This document shows, piece by piece, positions 1 through 9,511 of a stretch of 64,000 bases of DNA. Below the pieces are notes generated by a model. It did not search any database and was not told where the DNA came from. It was given only the letters and a program-made list of their open reading frames with translations. Each line of letters starts with the position of its first letter. Positions within the stretch are counted from its first letter, which is position 1. The DNA comes from Deinococcus sp. KSM4-11 (GTDB lineage: Bacteria > Deinococcota > Deinococci > Deinococcales > Deinococcaceae). The position numbers were made by a program, and so were the translations under genes. The DNA lies in the NCBI RefSeq assembly GCF_004801415.1, contig NZ_SSNX01000006.1, positions 186,001-250,000 of the forward strand. The letters are read 5' to 3'.

Positions 1-367
1 GTAACCGGCGTTCGGCCGTCCTCTCTGGACGTGCCGGAGCTTGAGCATCCCAGGGCGCGCCCCCGACCTTTCGTCGCGCGCGGCCAGGCACGGTGGGGAA
101 AGGTCAAGGGTGTGGGCAGTGGCGCGCCAGACCTGGCAGGCGCACACTACGGGAACCCGCTTCCGAGCCCTTGCCCCGCGGGGTGGGCCATGCAGGGAAG
201 CAGCGCCGCGCACAAGCCGGGCACGCGGCCATGGGCTGGGCGGCCACCAGCAGGCCCAGTAGACTGCCGCGCCGCCCCCCGCACCACCCTGTTCACTCAC
301 GTCCACACATCGGACGTCTGGAATTCCACGTCGGGGATGGCCGGTGTGTGGGATCACGCCGCCATTC
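1..367. other. Left edge, no supported gene
   Basis: No reading frame here has a convincing start, ribosome binding site or recognisable domain. The short open frames overlap each other in several registers, as expected by chance in GC-rich DNA. It is probably the upstream region of the diguanylate cyclase gene, or the 3' side of a gene lying outside the window. Confidence 0.5.
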
Positions 368-397
368 TTGTGGCTGTCCTGACCTCCGCGTTAACAT
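368..397 (+). promoter_or_regulatory. Leaderless promoter of the diguanylate cyclase gene
   Basis: A -35-like TTGTGG (368-373) is followed after 18 bases by TAACAT (392-397). The ATG at 404 lies 6 bases after this -10 box and no Shine-Dalgarno sequence precedes it. This layout suggests a leaderless transcript, a class known to be common in Deinococcus. The assignment is by pattern only. Confidence 0.45.
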
Positions 398-403
398 GAA
401 ACG

Positions 404-1762
404 ATGTCCCCCGATCCGGCGGATGTGGCTGACGTGGCGTCCCTGAGCCTGGTCTTGCAGCACGCCCCGGTCATCCTGTTCGCCACGGATCTCGATGGAC
501 GCATCACCCTGTCCACCGGGCAGGGCCTTCACGCCCTGGGCATCCGCCCGCATGAAATGGTCGGGCAGAACATCCGCAGTCGCACGGCACCATGGGGTGA
601 CGTCGGCAGCCTGATCGATCGGGCCTTCGACGGTGGCGTCGTGTCGGGCACGTACATGCGCGCGGATCGGCACTATCAACTGGTGATCCAGCCCCTCCTC
701 CGACCGGACGGGCAGCAGATTGGGATCACCGGCGTCGCCATCGACATCACGCCGCAGGTGCAGGCCACCCGGCAGGCCGAGGCGCTGCTGCGGCTGTCCG
801 AGATGCTGGACGAAGCCCACTCGCGGCCCACCCTGCGCGAGACCCTGAGCGCCGCCCTGAAGACCCTCGCGGACTTCATGCCGCTCGACTTCCTGATCCT
901 CTGGGCTCCCCAAGACGGCGAGTACCGGGCCACCGCGTGGTATGGCCCTCTCCCGGAGGCCGTCAGCGCGTACGCCCGGCAGGGCGTGGCCACTGCCTCC
1001 GCCCTGCGGTGGACACGCACGGCAGGCGGCACGTACCTGACAGATGAGGAGGTGCCGCCAGCGCTCCGTGCGCTGGGCGTCACCGGTATCGCGGTGCTGC
1101 CGCTGCCTGGTGGAGTGGCCGACACGCCGACCCTGCTGTGCGCGTACCGCCTTCAGGAGGGGCCGCCCTGGACGCTCCAGGAGCAGACCCTGTTGCAGGC
1201 GGCCGTCCGCAGCATCGCGGTGCTACAGGCGCGGCGCCAGCACCTCCATGACCTTGAGGAGGCGGCGCTGACCGATCCCCTGACCCGGCTCCCCAACCGC
1301 CGCGCGTTCGACCAGGACCTTGCTGATGCGCTCAGCCGCCCGGAGCGGCAGCAGGGGCCGCTGGGCCTGCTGATCACCGACATCGACGGCCTGAAGGCCG
1401 TGAACGACACGCAGGGGCATGAGCGCGGCGATGAGCTGCTCCGCACCTTCGCCGCCGCGCTGCGGGCCGTGCTGCGGGAGGGTGACCGCTGCTACCGGTT
1501 GGGGGGAGACGAATTTGCAGTTCTGCTGCCCGCCGTGGGCGAGGACAGCATCCCGACGCTCCTCACGCGGCTGGAACGGACGCTGGAACTGCTGAGGTAC
1601 GAGGGGTTCCCCGATGTCCGGGCCAGCGGCGGCGGCGCCGTATTCCCGGACGAAGCGTCCACCGGCAGCGCCCTGCTCCATCTCGCCGACCAGCGGATGT
1701 ACCACGTCAAGGCCACGCGTCAGGAACGGACGGGCCGGACAGGAACCCGCAAACCTGGGTAG
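404..1762 (+). CDS. Diguanylate cyclase with PAS and GAF sensor domains
   Basis: The 452-residue protein should make cyclic di-GMP from two GTP. An N-terminal PAS-like domain (about residues 15-120, ending in a DITPQ segment) is followed by a GAF-like domain (about 135-275) and a C-terminal GGDEF domain (about 285-440). The catalytic motif is an intact GGDEF at residues 367-371. An RxxD allosteric I-site (REGD) sits exactly five residues before it, so product inhibition by c-di-GMP is expected. There is no signal peptide or membrane segment, so sensing is probably cytoplasmic, but the ligand is unknown. It stands alone, with a LuxR-type regulator 138 bases downstream. The ATG is preceded by a leaderless promoter motif rather than a Shine-Dalgarno sequence. 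Confidence 0.9.
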   Translation: MSPDPADVADVASLSLVLQHAPVILFATDLDGRITLSTGQGLHALGIRPHEMVGQNIRSRTAPWGDVGSLIDRAFDGGVVSGTYMRADRHYQLVIQPLLRPDGQQIGITGVAIDITPQVQATRQAEALLRLSEMLDEAHSRPTLRETLSAALKTLADFMPLDFLILWAPQDGEYRATAWYGPLPEAVSAYARQGVATASALRWTRTAGGTYLTDEEVPPALRALGVTGIAVLPLPGGVADTPTLLCAYRLQEGPPWTLQEQTLLQAAVRSIAVLQARRQHLHDLEEAALTDPLTRLPNRRAFDQDLADALSRPERQQGPLGLLITDIDGLKAVNDTQGHERGDELLRTFAAALRAVLREGDRCYRLGGDEFAVLLPAVGEDSIPTLLTRLERTLELLRYEGFPDVRASGGGAVFPDEASTGSALLHLADQRMYHVKATRQERTGRTGTRKPG

Positions 1763-1888
1763 GGTGCGAGGGCGAACCGGGTGAGGAATACGCCCGACGG
1801 TGTGGGAGGGAATCCGACCGGTTCAACGCCTCCGGCAGCGTGACCGAACCACCAGGAATCCCCCTGTGCGACGGGTTCTTCCTTCACC

Positions 1889-1894
1889 TACAGT
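1889..1894 (+). promoter_or_regulatory. -10 box of a probable leaderless promoter
   Basis: TACAGT lies 6 bases before the GTG start at 1901 and fits the TANNNT pattern. There is no purine-rich ribosome site between it and the start. No good -35 element is seen. The spacing is the same as at the diguanylate cyclase gene. Confidence 0.4.
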
Positions 1895-1900
1895 GATGGC

Positions 1901-4495
1901 GTGACGCTACTCGAGCGCACTCCCATCCTGAATGACCTCGTCCGTCTGCTGGCGGAGGCCACCGCGCGGCGCGGCCACATGGTCGTTCTGGGTGGGGAGG
2001 CCGGGGTAGGCAAGACCTCGCTCGTTCAGGAGCTGGGCCGGATGACCGCACCGTCTGCCCGGATTGCCACCGGCCACTGTGATCCGCTCTCGACGCCGCG
2101 GCCCCTGGGCCCACTGCTGGACATGGCCGACGCGCTGGGTGGCCCAGGGGCGCTCGGGCTGGCGGGCCACCGCGACCAGCTGTACGGGTCGCTGCTGTCC
2201 ACCCTCGCGGCCCACCCACAGCCGACGCTGCTGATCGTGGAAGACCTGCACTGGGCGGACGAGGCGACCCTCGATCTGCTGCGGTTTCTCGGCCGGCGGA
2301 TCGGCTCGCTGCCGGCCCTGTTGATCGCCACGTACCGCGACGACGAGGTCGGCCCGCAGCATCCCATGCAGGTGATGCTGGGCGATCTGGCCACGTCGGG
2401 GGCCGTGCGCCACTGGTCTGTGCCGCCCCTGTCCGAGCGGGCCGTGGCCCAGCTGGCCGAGGGCAGCGATCTGGACACCGCGCGCCTGTACCGGCAAACC
2501 GGCGGCAATCCCTTTTTCGTGACCGAGGTGCTGGCCGCCCGCAACGGGCGGATCCCCACCAGCGTGCGAGACGCAGTGCTGGCACGGGTGGCCCGCCTGT
2601 CCTCCTCCGCTCAGGCCGTGCTCGGGGCGGCGGCTGTGATCGGCCCGCAGGTGGACGCCCGACTGCTCACACGGGTGGTGGGGGCCGAGCTGGACGCCCT
2701 CGACGCCTGTCTTCAGGTGGGCCTGCTGGTGGCGCAGGAGGGCGGCTTCACCTTCCGGCACGAACTGACCCGGCAGGCCGTCCTGAGCACCCTGGCTCCC
2801 CATCGGCAGGCGGTCATGCAGGCGCTGGTGCTGGACGCCCTGAGGGCTTCCGCAGCACCTGACCTGGCGCGGCTGGCCCACCATGCTGAGGCGGCCGGCG
2901 ACGGCGCGGCCGTGCTCGAGTTCGCCCCCAGGGCAGCGGAGCGGGCCGCCGGGCTGGGGGCCCACCGCGAGGCCGCCGCCCAGTATGCCCGCGCCCTGCG
3001 GTTCGCGCAGGACGTGCCCACCAGCCGGATGACCTCGCTGCTGGAGGCATATGCCGTCGAGTGTGCCCTGATCGATCACCTCCAGGAGGCCATTCAGGCG
3101 CGGCACCGGGCGGCGGCGCTGTGGCGGCAGGAGGGACACCGGCTGAAGGTGGGCGAGAACCTCAGCCATCTGTCCGGGCTGTACCTGAACGCGGGCGAGA
3201 ATGCCCAGGGCGAGGCCGCGATCCGGGCGGCCCTGGACGTCCTGAGCGCGCTGCCCCCCGGTGTGGAACACGCCCGTGCGTACCAGATGCAGGCCCATCT
3301 TCACATGCTCAACCGGGATCACACAGATGCCGTCCTGCTGGCAGAGCAGGCCCTGGAACTGGCCCAGCAGTGGCAGTACCTGCCGGTCGTCATCGGCGCC
3401 TACAACACCCTGGGCACCTCGCGACTCCTGTCCGCCGATTTCGAGCGGGGCGGGGCCCTGCTGGAACAGAGTCTGCACCTCGCCCTCGACGCGGGGCTTG
3501 ATGGGCGGGCATCGACCGCCTACGTCAACCTGGGCAGCGGCTATGGCGAGATGTACCGCTTTGTGGAGGCCGACCGGTACCTGACCGAGGGCATCACCTA
3601 CTGCCGCGAGCGTGATCTCGATGCCGGCCGACTGTACATGGAAGCGTGGTGGGCGCTGTCTTTGGTGCACCAGGGCCGCTGGGCCGAGGGGGCGGGCGCG
3701 GCAGCGGGCGTGCTCCGCGAGCCGAGGGTGGCGGCGATCAGCCGCATCATGGCGCTGGTGGCGCTGGGTCGGGTCCGGGCCCGCCGGGGGGATCCTGAAG
3801 TCTGGCCAGTGCTCGACGAGGCGCTGACCCTCGCCACGACGACCGGCACCCTGCAACGCCTGGGGCCCGTGCATGCCGCCCGCGCCGAGGCGGCCCACCT
3901 GGCCAGTGCCGGCCATCCCGCCGCGTCGGACGCCAGGGCGACCTACCAGCTGGCCACGGCGCACCGGCACCCCTGGTTCGTGGGAGAACTGGCGTACTGG
4001 TCATGGAAGGCCGGTGATCTGGGGGCCGTTCCGGAAGCGGCCGCGCATCCATACGCCCTCCAGATGCGGGGAGACTGGGCGGGGGCGGCCGCCGCGTGGC
4101 AGGCCCTGTCCTGCCCCTACGAGGCCGCCCGGGCCCTGGCGGACAGTGGTGAGGAAGACCCGCTGAAGGAGGCGCTGGACGTCTTCGAACGGCTGGGCGC
4201 GCGCCCCATGGCCCAGCGGGTGGCCCGGCAACTGCGCACGCTGGGCGTCCGGGGGGTGACGCGGGGGCCGAGGCCATCCACCCTCGCTAATCCGGCAGGC
4301 CTGACGACCAGGGAACTGGAGGTGCTCGACCTCCTCGCCGGTGGCCAGTCGAACAAGCAGATCGCCCGGCACCTGGAGCTGTCCGTCAAGACGGTGGGCC
4401 ATCACGTCTCGGCGATCCTGGCCAAGCTCGACCTGAACACCCGGGGAGAAGCCGCGGCGGCCGCCCGCCGCCTGGGGCTGGGCGCGCTGAAGTAG
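1901..4495 (+). CDS. Large ATP-binding LuxR-family transcriptional regulator (LAL type)
   Basis: The 864-residue protein has the MalT/LAL architecture. An N-terminal AAA_16/NACHT-like ATPase carries a Walker A motif (GEAGVGKT, residues 32-39) and a Walker B stretch (LLIVEDLHWADE, about 110-121). A long alpha-helical, TPR-like middle region (about 330-780) follows, then a C-terminal LuxR helix-turn-helix (about 800-862, containing LTTRELEVLDLL and SNKQIARHL). In this family ATP and an inducer bound by the helical region control DNA binding. The inducer cannot be read from the sequence. The start is GTG at 1901, just after a -10-like box. An ATG at 1896 is in another frame. No clear target operon is adjacent. 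Confidence 0.85.
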   Translation: MTLLERTPILNDLVRLLAEATARRGHMVVLGGEAGVGKTSLVQELGRMTAPSARIATGHCDPLSTPRPLGPLLDMADALGGPGALGLAGHRDQLYGSLLSTLAAHPQPTLLIVEDLHWADEATLDLLRFLGRRIGSLPALLIATYRDDEVGPQHPMQVMLGDLATSGAVRHWSVPPLSERAVAQLAEGSDLDTARLYRQTGGNPFFVTEVLAARNGRIPTSVRDAVLARVARLSSSAQAVLGAAAVIGPQVDARLLTRVVGAELDALDACLQVGLLVAQEGGFTFRHELTRQAVLSTLAPHRQAVMQALVLDALRASAAPDLARLAHHAEAAGDGAAVLEFAPRAAERAAGLGAHREAAAQYARALRFAQDVPTSRMTSLLEAYAVECALIDHLQEAIQARHRAAALWRQEGHRLKVGENLSHLSGLYLNAGENAQGEAAIRAALDVLSALPPGVEHARAYQMQAHLHMLNRDHTDAVLLAEQALELAQQWQYLPVVIGAYNTLGTSRLLSADFERGGALLEQSLHLALDAGLDGRASTAYVNLGSGYGEMYRFVEADRYLTEGITYCRERDLDAGRLYMEAWWALSLVHQGRWAEGAGAAAGVLREPRVAAISRIMALVALGRVRARRGDPEVWPVLDEALTLATTTGTLQRLGPVHAARAEAAHLASAGHPAASDARATYQLATAHRHPWFVGELAYWSWKAGDLGAVPEAAAHPYALQMRGDWAGAAAAWQALSCPYEAARALADSGEEDPLKEALDVFERLGARPMAQRVARQLRTLGVRGVTRGPRPSTLANPAGLTTRELEVLDLLAGGQSNKQIARHLELSVKTVGHHVSAILAKLDLNTRGEAAAAARRLGLGALK

Positions 4496-4672
4496 GGCGT
4501 CGCCACGTCCAATCTGGGGCGTTCCGCCGATGCGGGCCCCGGCCCTCCGAGCGCACCATGACTGCATCCGGCCCGGATACGACGTGCTGTTCCACCCTTC
4601 CCTGCCAGGGAAGCCCGCCCCGATGACGCCCATCACCGCGTGGCCCACGGCCCGCCACCCAGGAGGATGACC

Positions 4673-4969
4673 ATGCCCCGTTACCTGATCGAACGCACGT
4701 TCCCCACTGGTCTCGAGATTCCCGGCACCGCCGAGGGGGCCGCCGCCTGCCTCAGCGTGGTCGACAGAAACGCCGATGTGGGCGTGACCTGGGTGCATTC
4801 CTACGTGTCCGAGGATCACGGCAAGACCTACTGCGTCTACGACGGCCCCTCGCCCGAGGCCATCCGGCAGGCCGCCGAACGCACTGGCCTGCCCGTGGAT
4901 CGGATCACGCTGGTCAGCGTGCTCGATCCATACTTCTACCGCTCGAGCGGCGCTGCGTCCCAGGGGTAA
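4673..4969 (+). CDS. Small DUF4242 protein
   Basis: This 98-residue protein matches the DUF4242 family (SCO4226-like), small ferredoxin-fold proteins reported to bind nickel in one Streptomyces member. Family features are the MPRYLIERTFP start, the central GVTWVHSYVSEDHGKTYCVYDGPS segment and the LVSVLDPYF end. The start at 4673 is chosen because AGGAGG (4661-4666) lies 6 bases upstream. Longer in-frame starts at 4640 and 4667 do not fit this site. It lies 177 bases after the LuxR-type gene. A weak inverted repeat without a T-tract (4597-4613) lies between them. Cellular role unknown. Confidence 0.8.
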   Translation: MPRYLIERTFPTGLEIPGTAEGAAACLSVVDRNADVGVTWVHSYVSEDHGKTYCVYDGPSPEAIRQAAERTGLPVDRITLVSVLDPYFYRSSGAASQG

Positions 4970-5038
4970 GTTATCCAGAACGATGCGCCTTCGTTCATCC
5001 CCTGAGCGGACGGAACGCCGGAAAACAAGGCGACAGGT

Positions 5039-5908
5039 TCAGGCCTGGCCCAGCTCGAACTCGGGCGGCACGGCCAGGTCGAGGTACTGATCCCCGCCGA
5101 CCCGCAACAGATCGAGGTCGACGCGGTGCCGCCTTCGGGCGGCGATGGAGGCGAAGGCGCCGGGGGTCATGCTGGACAGGGCCTTGAACTCACGGATCAG
5201 GTGCGCCTGGTCGAAGAAGCCCAGCTCGAAGGTCAGGTCAGCCATCGGTACCCCCGGGTTCGTGCGAATCCGGATGTTCGCCTCATCAAAGCGCACCACG
5301 CGGGCCAGCGTCTTGGCGCTCACCCCGACCTGCTGCGCGAACTGACGCTCCAGGGTGCGCGGGCTGAGGTTCAGCTCCTCGGCCAGCTCCGCCACCCGCA
5401 CCTTGCCGAACGACTGGTAGATCTGGCGGGCCGCCTGCACCCCTGCGCCCGGCTCGCTCGACTGGTCGGCAAGGAGGAGCAGATACTCCTCAAGCGCCTC
5501 GCGGGCGGTCTCCCACTCGCCGTGCTGCACCAGCGCCACCACCTCGCGGCCCCAGGCGCTGGCGCTGAGGGCCGTGTCCAGCGCGTCCGGTACCATCTGG
5601 GCAGTCCACCCCAGCAGTTGCCGGGCGCCCCAGGGGTAGAGTTCGGCCACCAGCGCGCGCAGCCGACCCCGTCCTGCCGTGCGCTGAGGTTGAATGCTGA
5701 ATGGAGTCAGCACGACGGGCGAGATGGGACGCAGTGCGTCCAGACTCGGCCCGAGCAGCGCTGTTTCTGAAGAGAACATCAGGCGCAGGGTGCGCTCCGG
5801 AAGGTTGAAGTTCTGTTCCGGCCACGCCAGCAGCATGTCCTCCAGCTCCCAGTAGCCCTGCACCAGGTCGCGCAGACGCGGGTGGGGAGCGTGGTGCCGG
5901 AAGCGCAT
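5039..5908 (-). CDS. AraC-family transcriptional regulator
   Basis: The 289-residue protein has an N-terminal sensory region (about 1-150, resembling DUF6597) opening with HAPHPRLRDLVQGYWELED. Two helix-turn-helix motifs of the AraC DNA-binding domain follow (about 165-265). The first includes VRVAELAEELNLSPRTLERQF and the second includes DLTFELGFFDQAHLIREFK and the MTPGAF family signature. Ligand and targets are unknown. The ATG at 5908 is the first of the frame. The gene converges on the DUF4242 gene, with a 69-base gap. Confidence 0.85.
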   Translation of the reverse strand: MRFRHHAPHPRLRDLVQGYWELEDMLLAWPEQNFNLPERTLRLMFSSETALLGPSLDALRPISPVVLTPFSIQPQRTAGRGRLRALVAELYPWGARQLLGWTAQMVPDALDTALSASAWGREVVALVQHGEWETAREALEEYLLLLADQSSEPGAGVQAARQIYQSFGKVRVAELAEELNLSPRTLERQFAQQVGVSAKTLARVVRFDEANIRIRTNPGVPMADLTFELGFFDQAHLIREFKALSSMTPGAFASIAARRRHRVDLDLLRVGGDQYLDLAVPPEFELGQA

Positions 5909-6232
5909 GGCTCCACTGTGACAGGCCGCGTGGTTCAGAGAACAAGCATCAACGTGTCAGGAGGCCTGTGGGAGTCCGACCCTGGAGAGCAGACGGGTGG
6001 CGGTCAGCGCGGACGACCAGCGCTCTACCACGGCGTCCGGCAACTCCGGACCGCCGGTCAGGAAGCCCTGCACGGTCTCGCACCCCAGGGCGCGGACTCG
6101 TCGCGTCCACCCTCACGGTGAGTCGTCATGTCCCTGCCCCAGGGAGTGACCACTGACAGGGGTGTGACAGGCAATGACCGGGGAATCAGCGCTTCGCCCA
6201 CGACGGGCAGGCGGTGGGCGCCGCTACCAGCG
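5909..6232. other. Intergenic region, no gene recognised
   Basis: This 324-base stretch lies upstream of the AraC gene and downstream of the Kelch-protein gene, so it should contain the AraC promoter. Several short open frames cross it in different registers without family features. I see no clear terminator hairpin with a T-tract. Confidence 0.5.
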
Positions 6233-8332
6233 CTATTGGCCCTGCCAGGTGGTATTTGTCGGGCCCGCCGAGTTCGAGCCGGTGGTCACGACCAGTCGGT
6301 CGGCGATCACGTCGGCCACGGGAGACTGCCGCACCGCCGGCAACGCCGTCCGGGTTGACCAGCGGTTCGTGACCGGGTCGTAGGACAGCATCGTGTCCGA
6401 TTCCGCTCCCTCGATGGCGCCGCTGGTCTTTGCCAGGGTGACGCCGCCCGCCACGACCACCCGCTGTTGCCACGCGACCGTGGAGGACGTGATGTGGCCC
6501 AGCGGCAAGGGCAGCGGTGCCACAGCCCGCCACGTATTGGTGGCGGGATCGTAGGCGTGCACGTCCGTCAGGTCCCCGTGCGCCTCATCCCCCAGGTGCT
6601 GGCCCCCCACCGCGTAGATCAGACCGCCCAGCGCCACTCCGCCCAGGTGGTTGCGGGGCACCGGCAGTGGCGCCAGGGAACGCCACGTGGTCGGCGCGTC
6701 CAGGGAGAGCGTCCAGTGGTCGCCGTCGTCCCTCAGGTAACTGCCTCCAGAGGTGCGTTCGGTGCCGCCGAAGTAGTGAAGGTCACGGCCCAGCAGCACC
6801 AGTGCGCCCGCGCCCCTTGCGCCTGGCAGGGGCGGCAGGGCCGTCCAGGTGTCCGTGAGCGTGTCGTACCGCCACACGTGATCGGTCTGCGGGCCAGGGT
6901 GGTTGCCCAGAAAGCCGCCGGCCAGGTAGATGTCCGTGCCGTTCACGGCCACTCCGGCGTGCGTGACGGCGTCCGGGATGTCGCGCAGTGGCGCCCACCG
7001 ATCCGCACTGGCATCGTAGACCCACGCCTTGCGGGTGGCCGCCGGCTTCGTGCCGTTCAGATTCGTGTAGAACCCGCCGAACACGTACAACTTGCCATTC
7101 ACGGCCGCGCCCTGCGCCTCGTACAGCGTGCTGGGGGCGGCGGCGCGGTTCGTCCAGCCGAGGCCCAGCGGCTGGAGTTCCAGGGCATTCAGGCTCGCCG
7201 TGTCCACCTCGCGGAGGAAGTCGAGGTCGACCGCACCGTCCTGCACGGTGACGTCGAAGGAGCGCACGACCGCCCGCCCGGCCCCGCCCGCCTCCCTGAA
7301 CACGTCGAAATGGTCGAGCACGACGCTGTTCTCCAGCCGGACATCGAACACCCGCTGCCCGGCAGCGGTCTTGATCCACTCCGCGAAGTGCAGCCGGATC
7401 TGATACCGCCCGTTGGCCACAGGAACGCGAATCTTGAAGGCGGACGAACCGGCGGGAAGTGCCTGAGTGTCGGCCGCGATCCACGCCGACTGGTAGATGG
7501 TCGGGTTCGCCGGCGGCGTCACGCCGGTGATGGTCGGCGCCGGCACGGGCGTGGACGCCGCGCCCCCGGTCACGTAGCCGGAGCACGCCGTGACGGCGGT
7601 ACAGGCAACCCAGGGTGTGCCATCGACGGTCTGGGCGGGCCCGCCGGTATTCAGGCGCAGCGCCGCTCCGGACGCGACTGGCACCGGGCCAGGTGCCGAC
7701 GTGCACGACCTCAACATCGTGCCCGCCCAGTCGGCGTGGTCGTAGGCGTTGCCGTCTCCCCCATCCGTGACCACGAGCCGGAGTTCAGAGCGGCCGCTGA
7801 TGTCCACGGTCAGCGGCCTCGCCGCACTGGCTCCCGTCAGCAGGCCGCTGTCGTAGAGCTTGACGCCATCGCCGTAGACCTGGAAGACCACGCTCCCCCG
7901 GGAGCCGACCTCATCGTCGATCCCGATGGTCGCTGTGAGGGTTCGGCACATGCCCTGCACCGCGAAGGTCATGGACGAGGCGGCATGGACGCCGAATCCC
8001 CGGGCATAGACCACACCGTCGACCGTGAGCGGGTGACCGTCGGCCGCGCCGGTCTCGCCGTTGCTCCGGTTGCGTTCCACCGGGCCCCAGCCGTTGCTGA
8101 CGGCGACGAACGGCTCATTACTCAGCGTGTTGTCGCCCGGATCGATCGTCAGCGTGTCCAGGTGTGCGGCGCCCGGAGAGCTGCCACCCGGCCCTGCAGG
8201 ATCACTGTGGCCGCAGGCAGTCATGGCCAGCAGACCCAGTGCCACCTGCGCGGCCTGTCGCCACCGTGACGCCCTGATGTCTTTATTCGTGCGGCCTGTT
8301 GCCGATCCGGAGGCCAGGTTGTGCTCCGTCAT
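6233..8332 (-). CDS. Probable surface lipoprotein with NPCBM, malectin-like and Kelch-repeat domains
   Basis: This is a 699-residue exported protein. A basic N-terminus is followed by a hydrophobic stretch ending LLAMTACG (about residues 33-41), a plausible lipobox with an unusually long n-region. An NPCBM-type carbohydrate-binding module follows (about 55-212, with the hallmark GVVYARGFGVHAASSMTF), then a malectin-like domain (about 222-395, with YQIRLHFAEW and FDVRLEN), then Kelch repeats forming a beta-propeller (about 400-699, repeated YDPxTNxW and GGxI/L-YAVGG units). All parts suggest sugar binding outside the cell. No catalytic residues are recognised, though a Kelch propeller can be an enzyme scaffold. 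GGAGG lies 4 bases before the ATG. The gene is alone. Confidence 0.8.
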   Translation of the reverse strand: MTEHNLASGSATGRTNKDIRASRWRQAAQVALGLLAMTACGHSDPAGPGGSSPGAAHLDTLTIDPGDNTLSNEPFVAVSNGWGPVERNRSNGETGAADGHPLTVDGVVYARGFGVHAASSMTFAVQGMCRTLTATIGIDDEVGSRGSVVFQVYGDGVKLYDSGLLTGASAARPLTVDISGRSELRLVVTDGGDGNAYDHADWAGTMLRSCTSAPGPVPVASGAALRLNTGGPAQTVDGTPWVACTAVTACSGYVTGGAASTPVPAPTITGVTPPANPTIYQSAWIAADTQALPAGSSAFKIRVPVANGRYQIRLHFAEWIKTAAGQRVFDVRLENSVVLDHFDVFREAGGAGRAVVRSFDVTVQDGAVDLDFLREVDTASLNALELQPLGLGWTNRAAAPSTLYEAQGAAVNGKLYVFGGFYTNLNGTKPAATRKAWVYDASADRWAPLRDIPDAVTHAGVAVNGTDIYLAGGFLGNHPGPQTDHVWRYDTLTDTWTALPPLPGARGAGALVLLGRDLHYFGGTERTSGGSYLRDDGDHWTLSLDAPTTWRSLAPLPVPRNHLGGVALGGLIYAVGGQHLGDEAHGDLTDVHAYDPATNTWRAVAPLPLPLGHITSSTVAWQQRVVVAGGVTLAKTSGAIEGAESDTMLSYDPVTNRWSTRTALPAVRQSPVADVIADRLVVTTGSNSAGPTNTTWQGQ

Positions 8333-8981
8333 TCATCCTCCGGCCGCCCACGCGGCACCCTCACCCGTCCGGGAACCTGAGCTCAGAAACCTTTCACGTT
8401 CCGGCATTCTGTGGTCAGACCGCGATCAATTCCAGGCCTACTGTGGTCATCGTTTACATTTGGTTACATGCTCGCCAGCTGGCCATTGCGAGCTATGACC
8501 GGTGGCGACGCTGCTGGAAGTTCCCGGCATTCCTGTTGCCTGATATTCGACGCCCTTTGCGCGGGACGGAGCTGGGGCTGTGCCATCGCATGGAGTCTCC
8601 GCCGATGTCGAGACCGGTCGGACTGGGATCAGGCAGGAGGGTCAATCGAAGCAAGCGACCCGGAGGTCGCCTGATTTCCCCAGCGTCGGGTGGTCGTCAC
8701 CGGAAAAAGATCGTTCGGCGCGACGGCATGGTTGACGACTCAGGCAGCGAGCGAACCGTGGCCACCTGCGCGGCTGGCAAACTCCCTTCCTCATTGGGCT
8801 CAAATCGCCACCCCTTCCCTGTGCCGGAGCGTCGTAGGAAGGTTAGCCAGGCCCGTTCCGATTCAACGGACGTCGCGTGACCGGCACTTGTAGGACAGCG
8901 GGTGTTCTGTGCCTGTTGCCATTTTCCTCCGTCCTCGACCGAGTCCGGGACAAGGTGATGGGCGATGGAGCAGCCGACTTC
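8333..8981. other. Intergenic region between divergent genes
   Basis: About 650 bases lie between the divergent Kelch-protein and MarR genes. No frame shows a recognisable protein. It contains the imperfect direct repeats CTGTGGTCAG (8409-8418) and CTGTGGTCAT (8441-8450). Next to them is the pair GTTTACAT (8452-8459) and GGTTACAT (8462-8469). These could be regulatory sites for the Kelch gene. They are not otherwise assigned. Confidence 0.4.
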
Positions 8982-9022
8982 TTGACATTGTTCGTTGTAA
9001 CGACTATCGTTGCTTACAGGAG
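8982..9022 (+). promoter_or_regulatory. marR promoter, candidate operator and ribosome site
   Basis: TTGACA (8982-8987) and TATCGT (9005-9010) are separated by 17 bases. A dyad, TCGTTGTAACGA (8992-9003), occupies the spacer, and ATCGTT (9006-9011) overlaps the -10 box. CAGGAG (9017-9022) is the ribosome site for the ATG at 9032. The 20-base block 8992-9011 recurs at 9512-9531 with 17 of 20 identities, so it is a strong candidate for autoregulation by the MarR protein. Confidence 0.65.
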
Positions 9023-9031
9023 TTGGTATCC

Positions 9032-9484
9032 ATGACGCTGCACGCCACAACCCCTTCCTCCGTTGAGCATCAGACGTACCTCGCCCTCCAGATCCTGGCG
9101 CTTCGCCTCAAGGACGAGACCGAACACCTGCTCAAACCCGAGGGGTTGACCAGCACCCAGGTCAATGTGCTGCACATCCTGAGGGGCGCGGGCGACGATG
9201 CCCTGACCTGCGGCGACATCGCCGGGCGCCTCATCAACAAGGATCCCGACGTCACCCGACTGCTCGACCGCATGGAAAAGCTCGGCCTGATCGAACGGGC
9301 GCGTAGTGGACATGACCGTCGCGTGCTGCTCACCCGCCTCTCCTCACAGGGCAGAGAGACCGTCGATCGCCTCGACGCTCCACTGATGGAGCTGCACCGG
9401 CGTCAGTTCCACCATCTGCCGCCCAAGCGGCTGGAATTGCTGCTTGAACTGCTCGGGGAGGCGGCAAATTCGCAGGGAGCCTGA
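9032..9484 (+). CDS. MarR-family transcriptional regulator, possibly MhqR-like
   Basis: This is a 150-residue winged-helix repressor. The core runs from TYLALQILALRLKDE through the recognition region (LTCGDIAGRLINKDPDVTRLLDRMEKLGLIERARSGHDRRV), which contains the conserved DRR of the MarR wing. The start at 9032 is preferred over an upstream GTG-type extension at 8909 because CAGGAG lies just upstream. The three downstream genes encode a reductase, a VOC dioxygenase-like protein and a MhqD-like hydrolase. By analogy with Bacillus MhqR this regulator may sense quinones or other electrophiles. No cysteine is present in the translated protein, which argues against a simple thiol-switch mechanism. 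Confidence 0.85.
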   Translation: MTLHATTPSSVEHQTYLALQILALRLKDETEHLLKPEGLTSTQVNVLHILRGAGDDALTCGDIAGRLINKDPDVTRLLDRMEKLGLIERARSGHDRRVLLTRLSSQGRETVDRLDAPLMELHRRQFHHLPPKRLELLLELLGEAANSQGA

Positions 9485-9511
9485 CCCGACCGCCCATTCT
9501 CGATCCAATAC

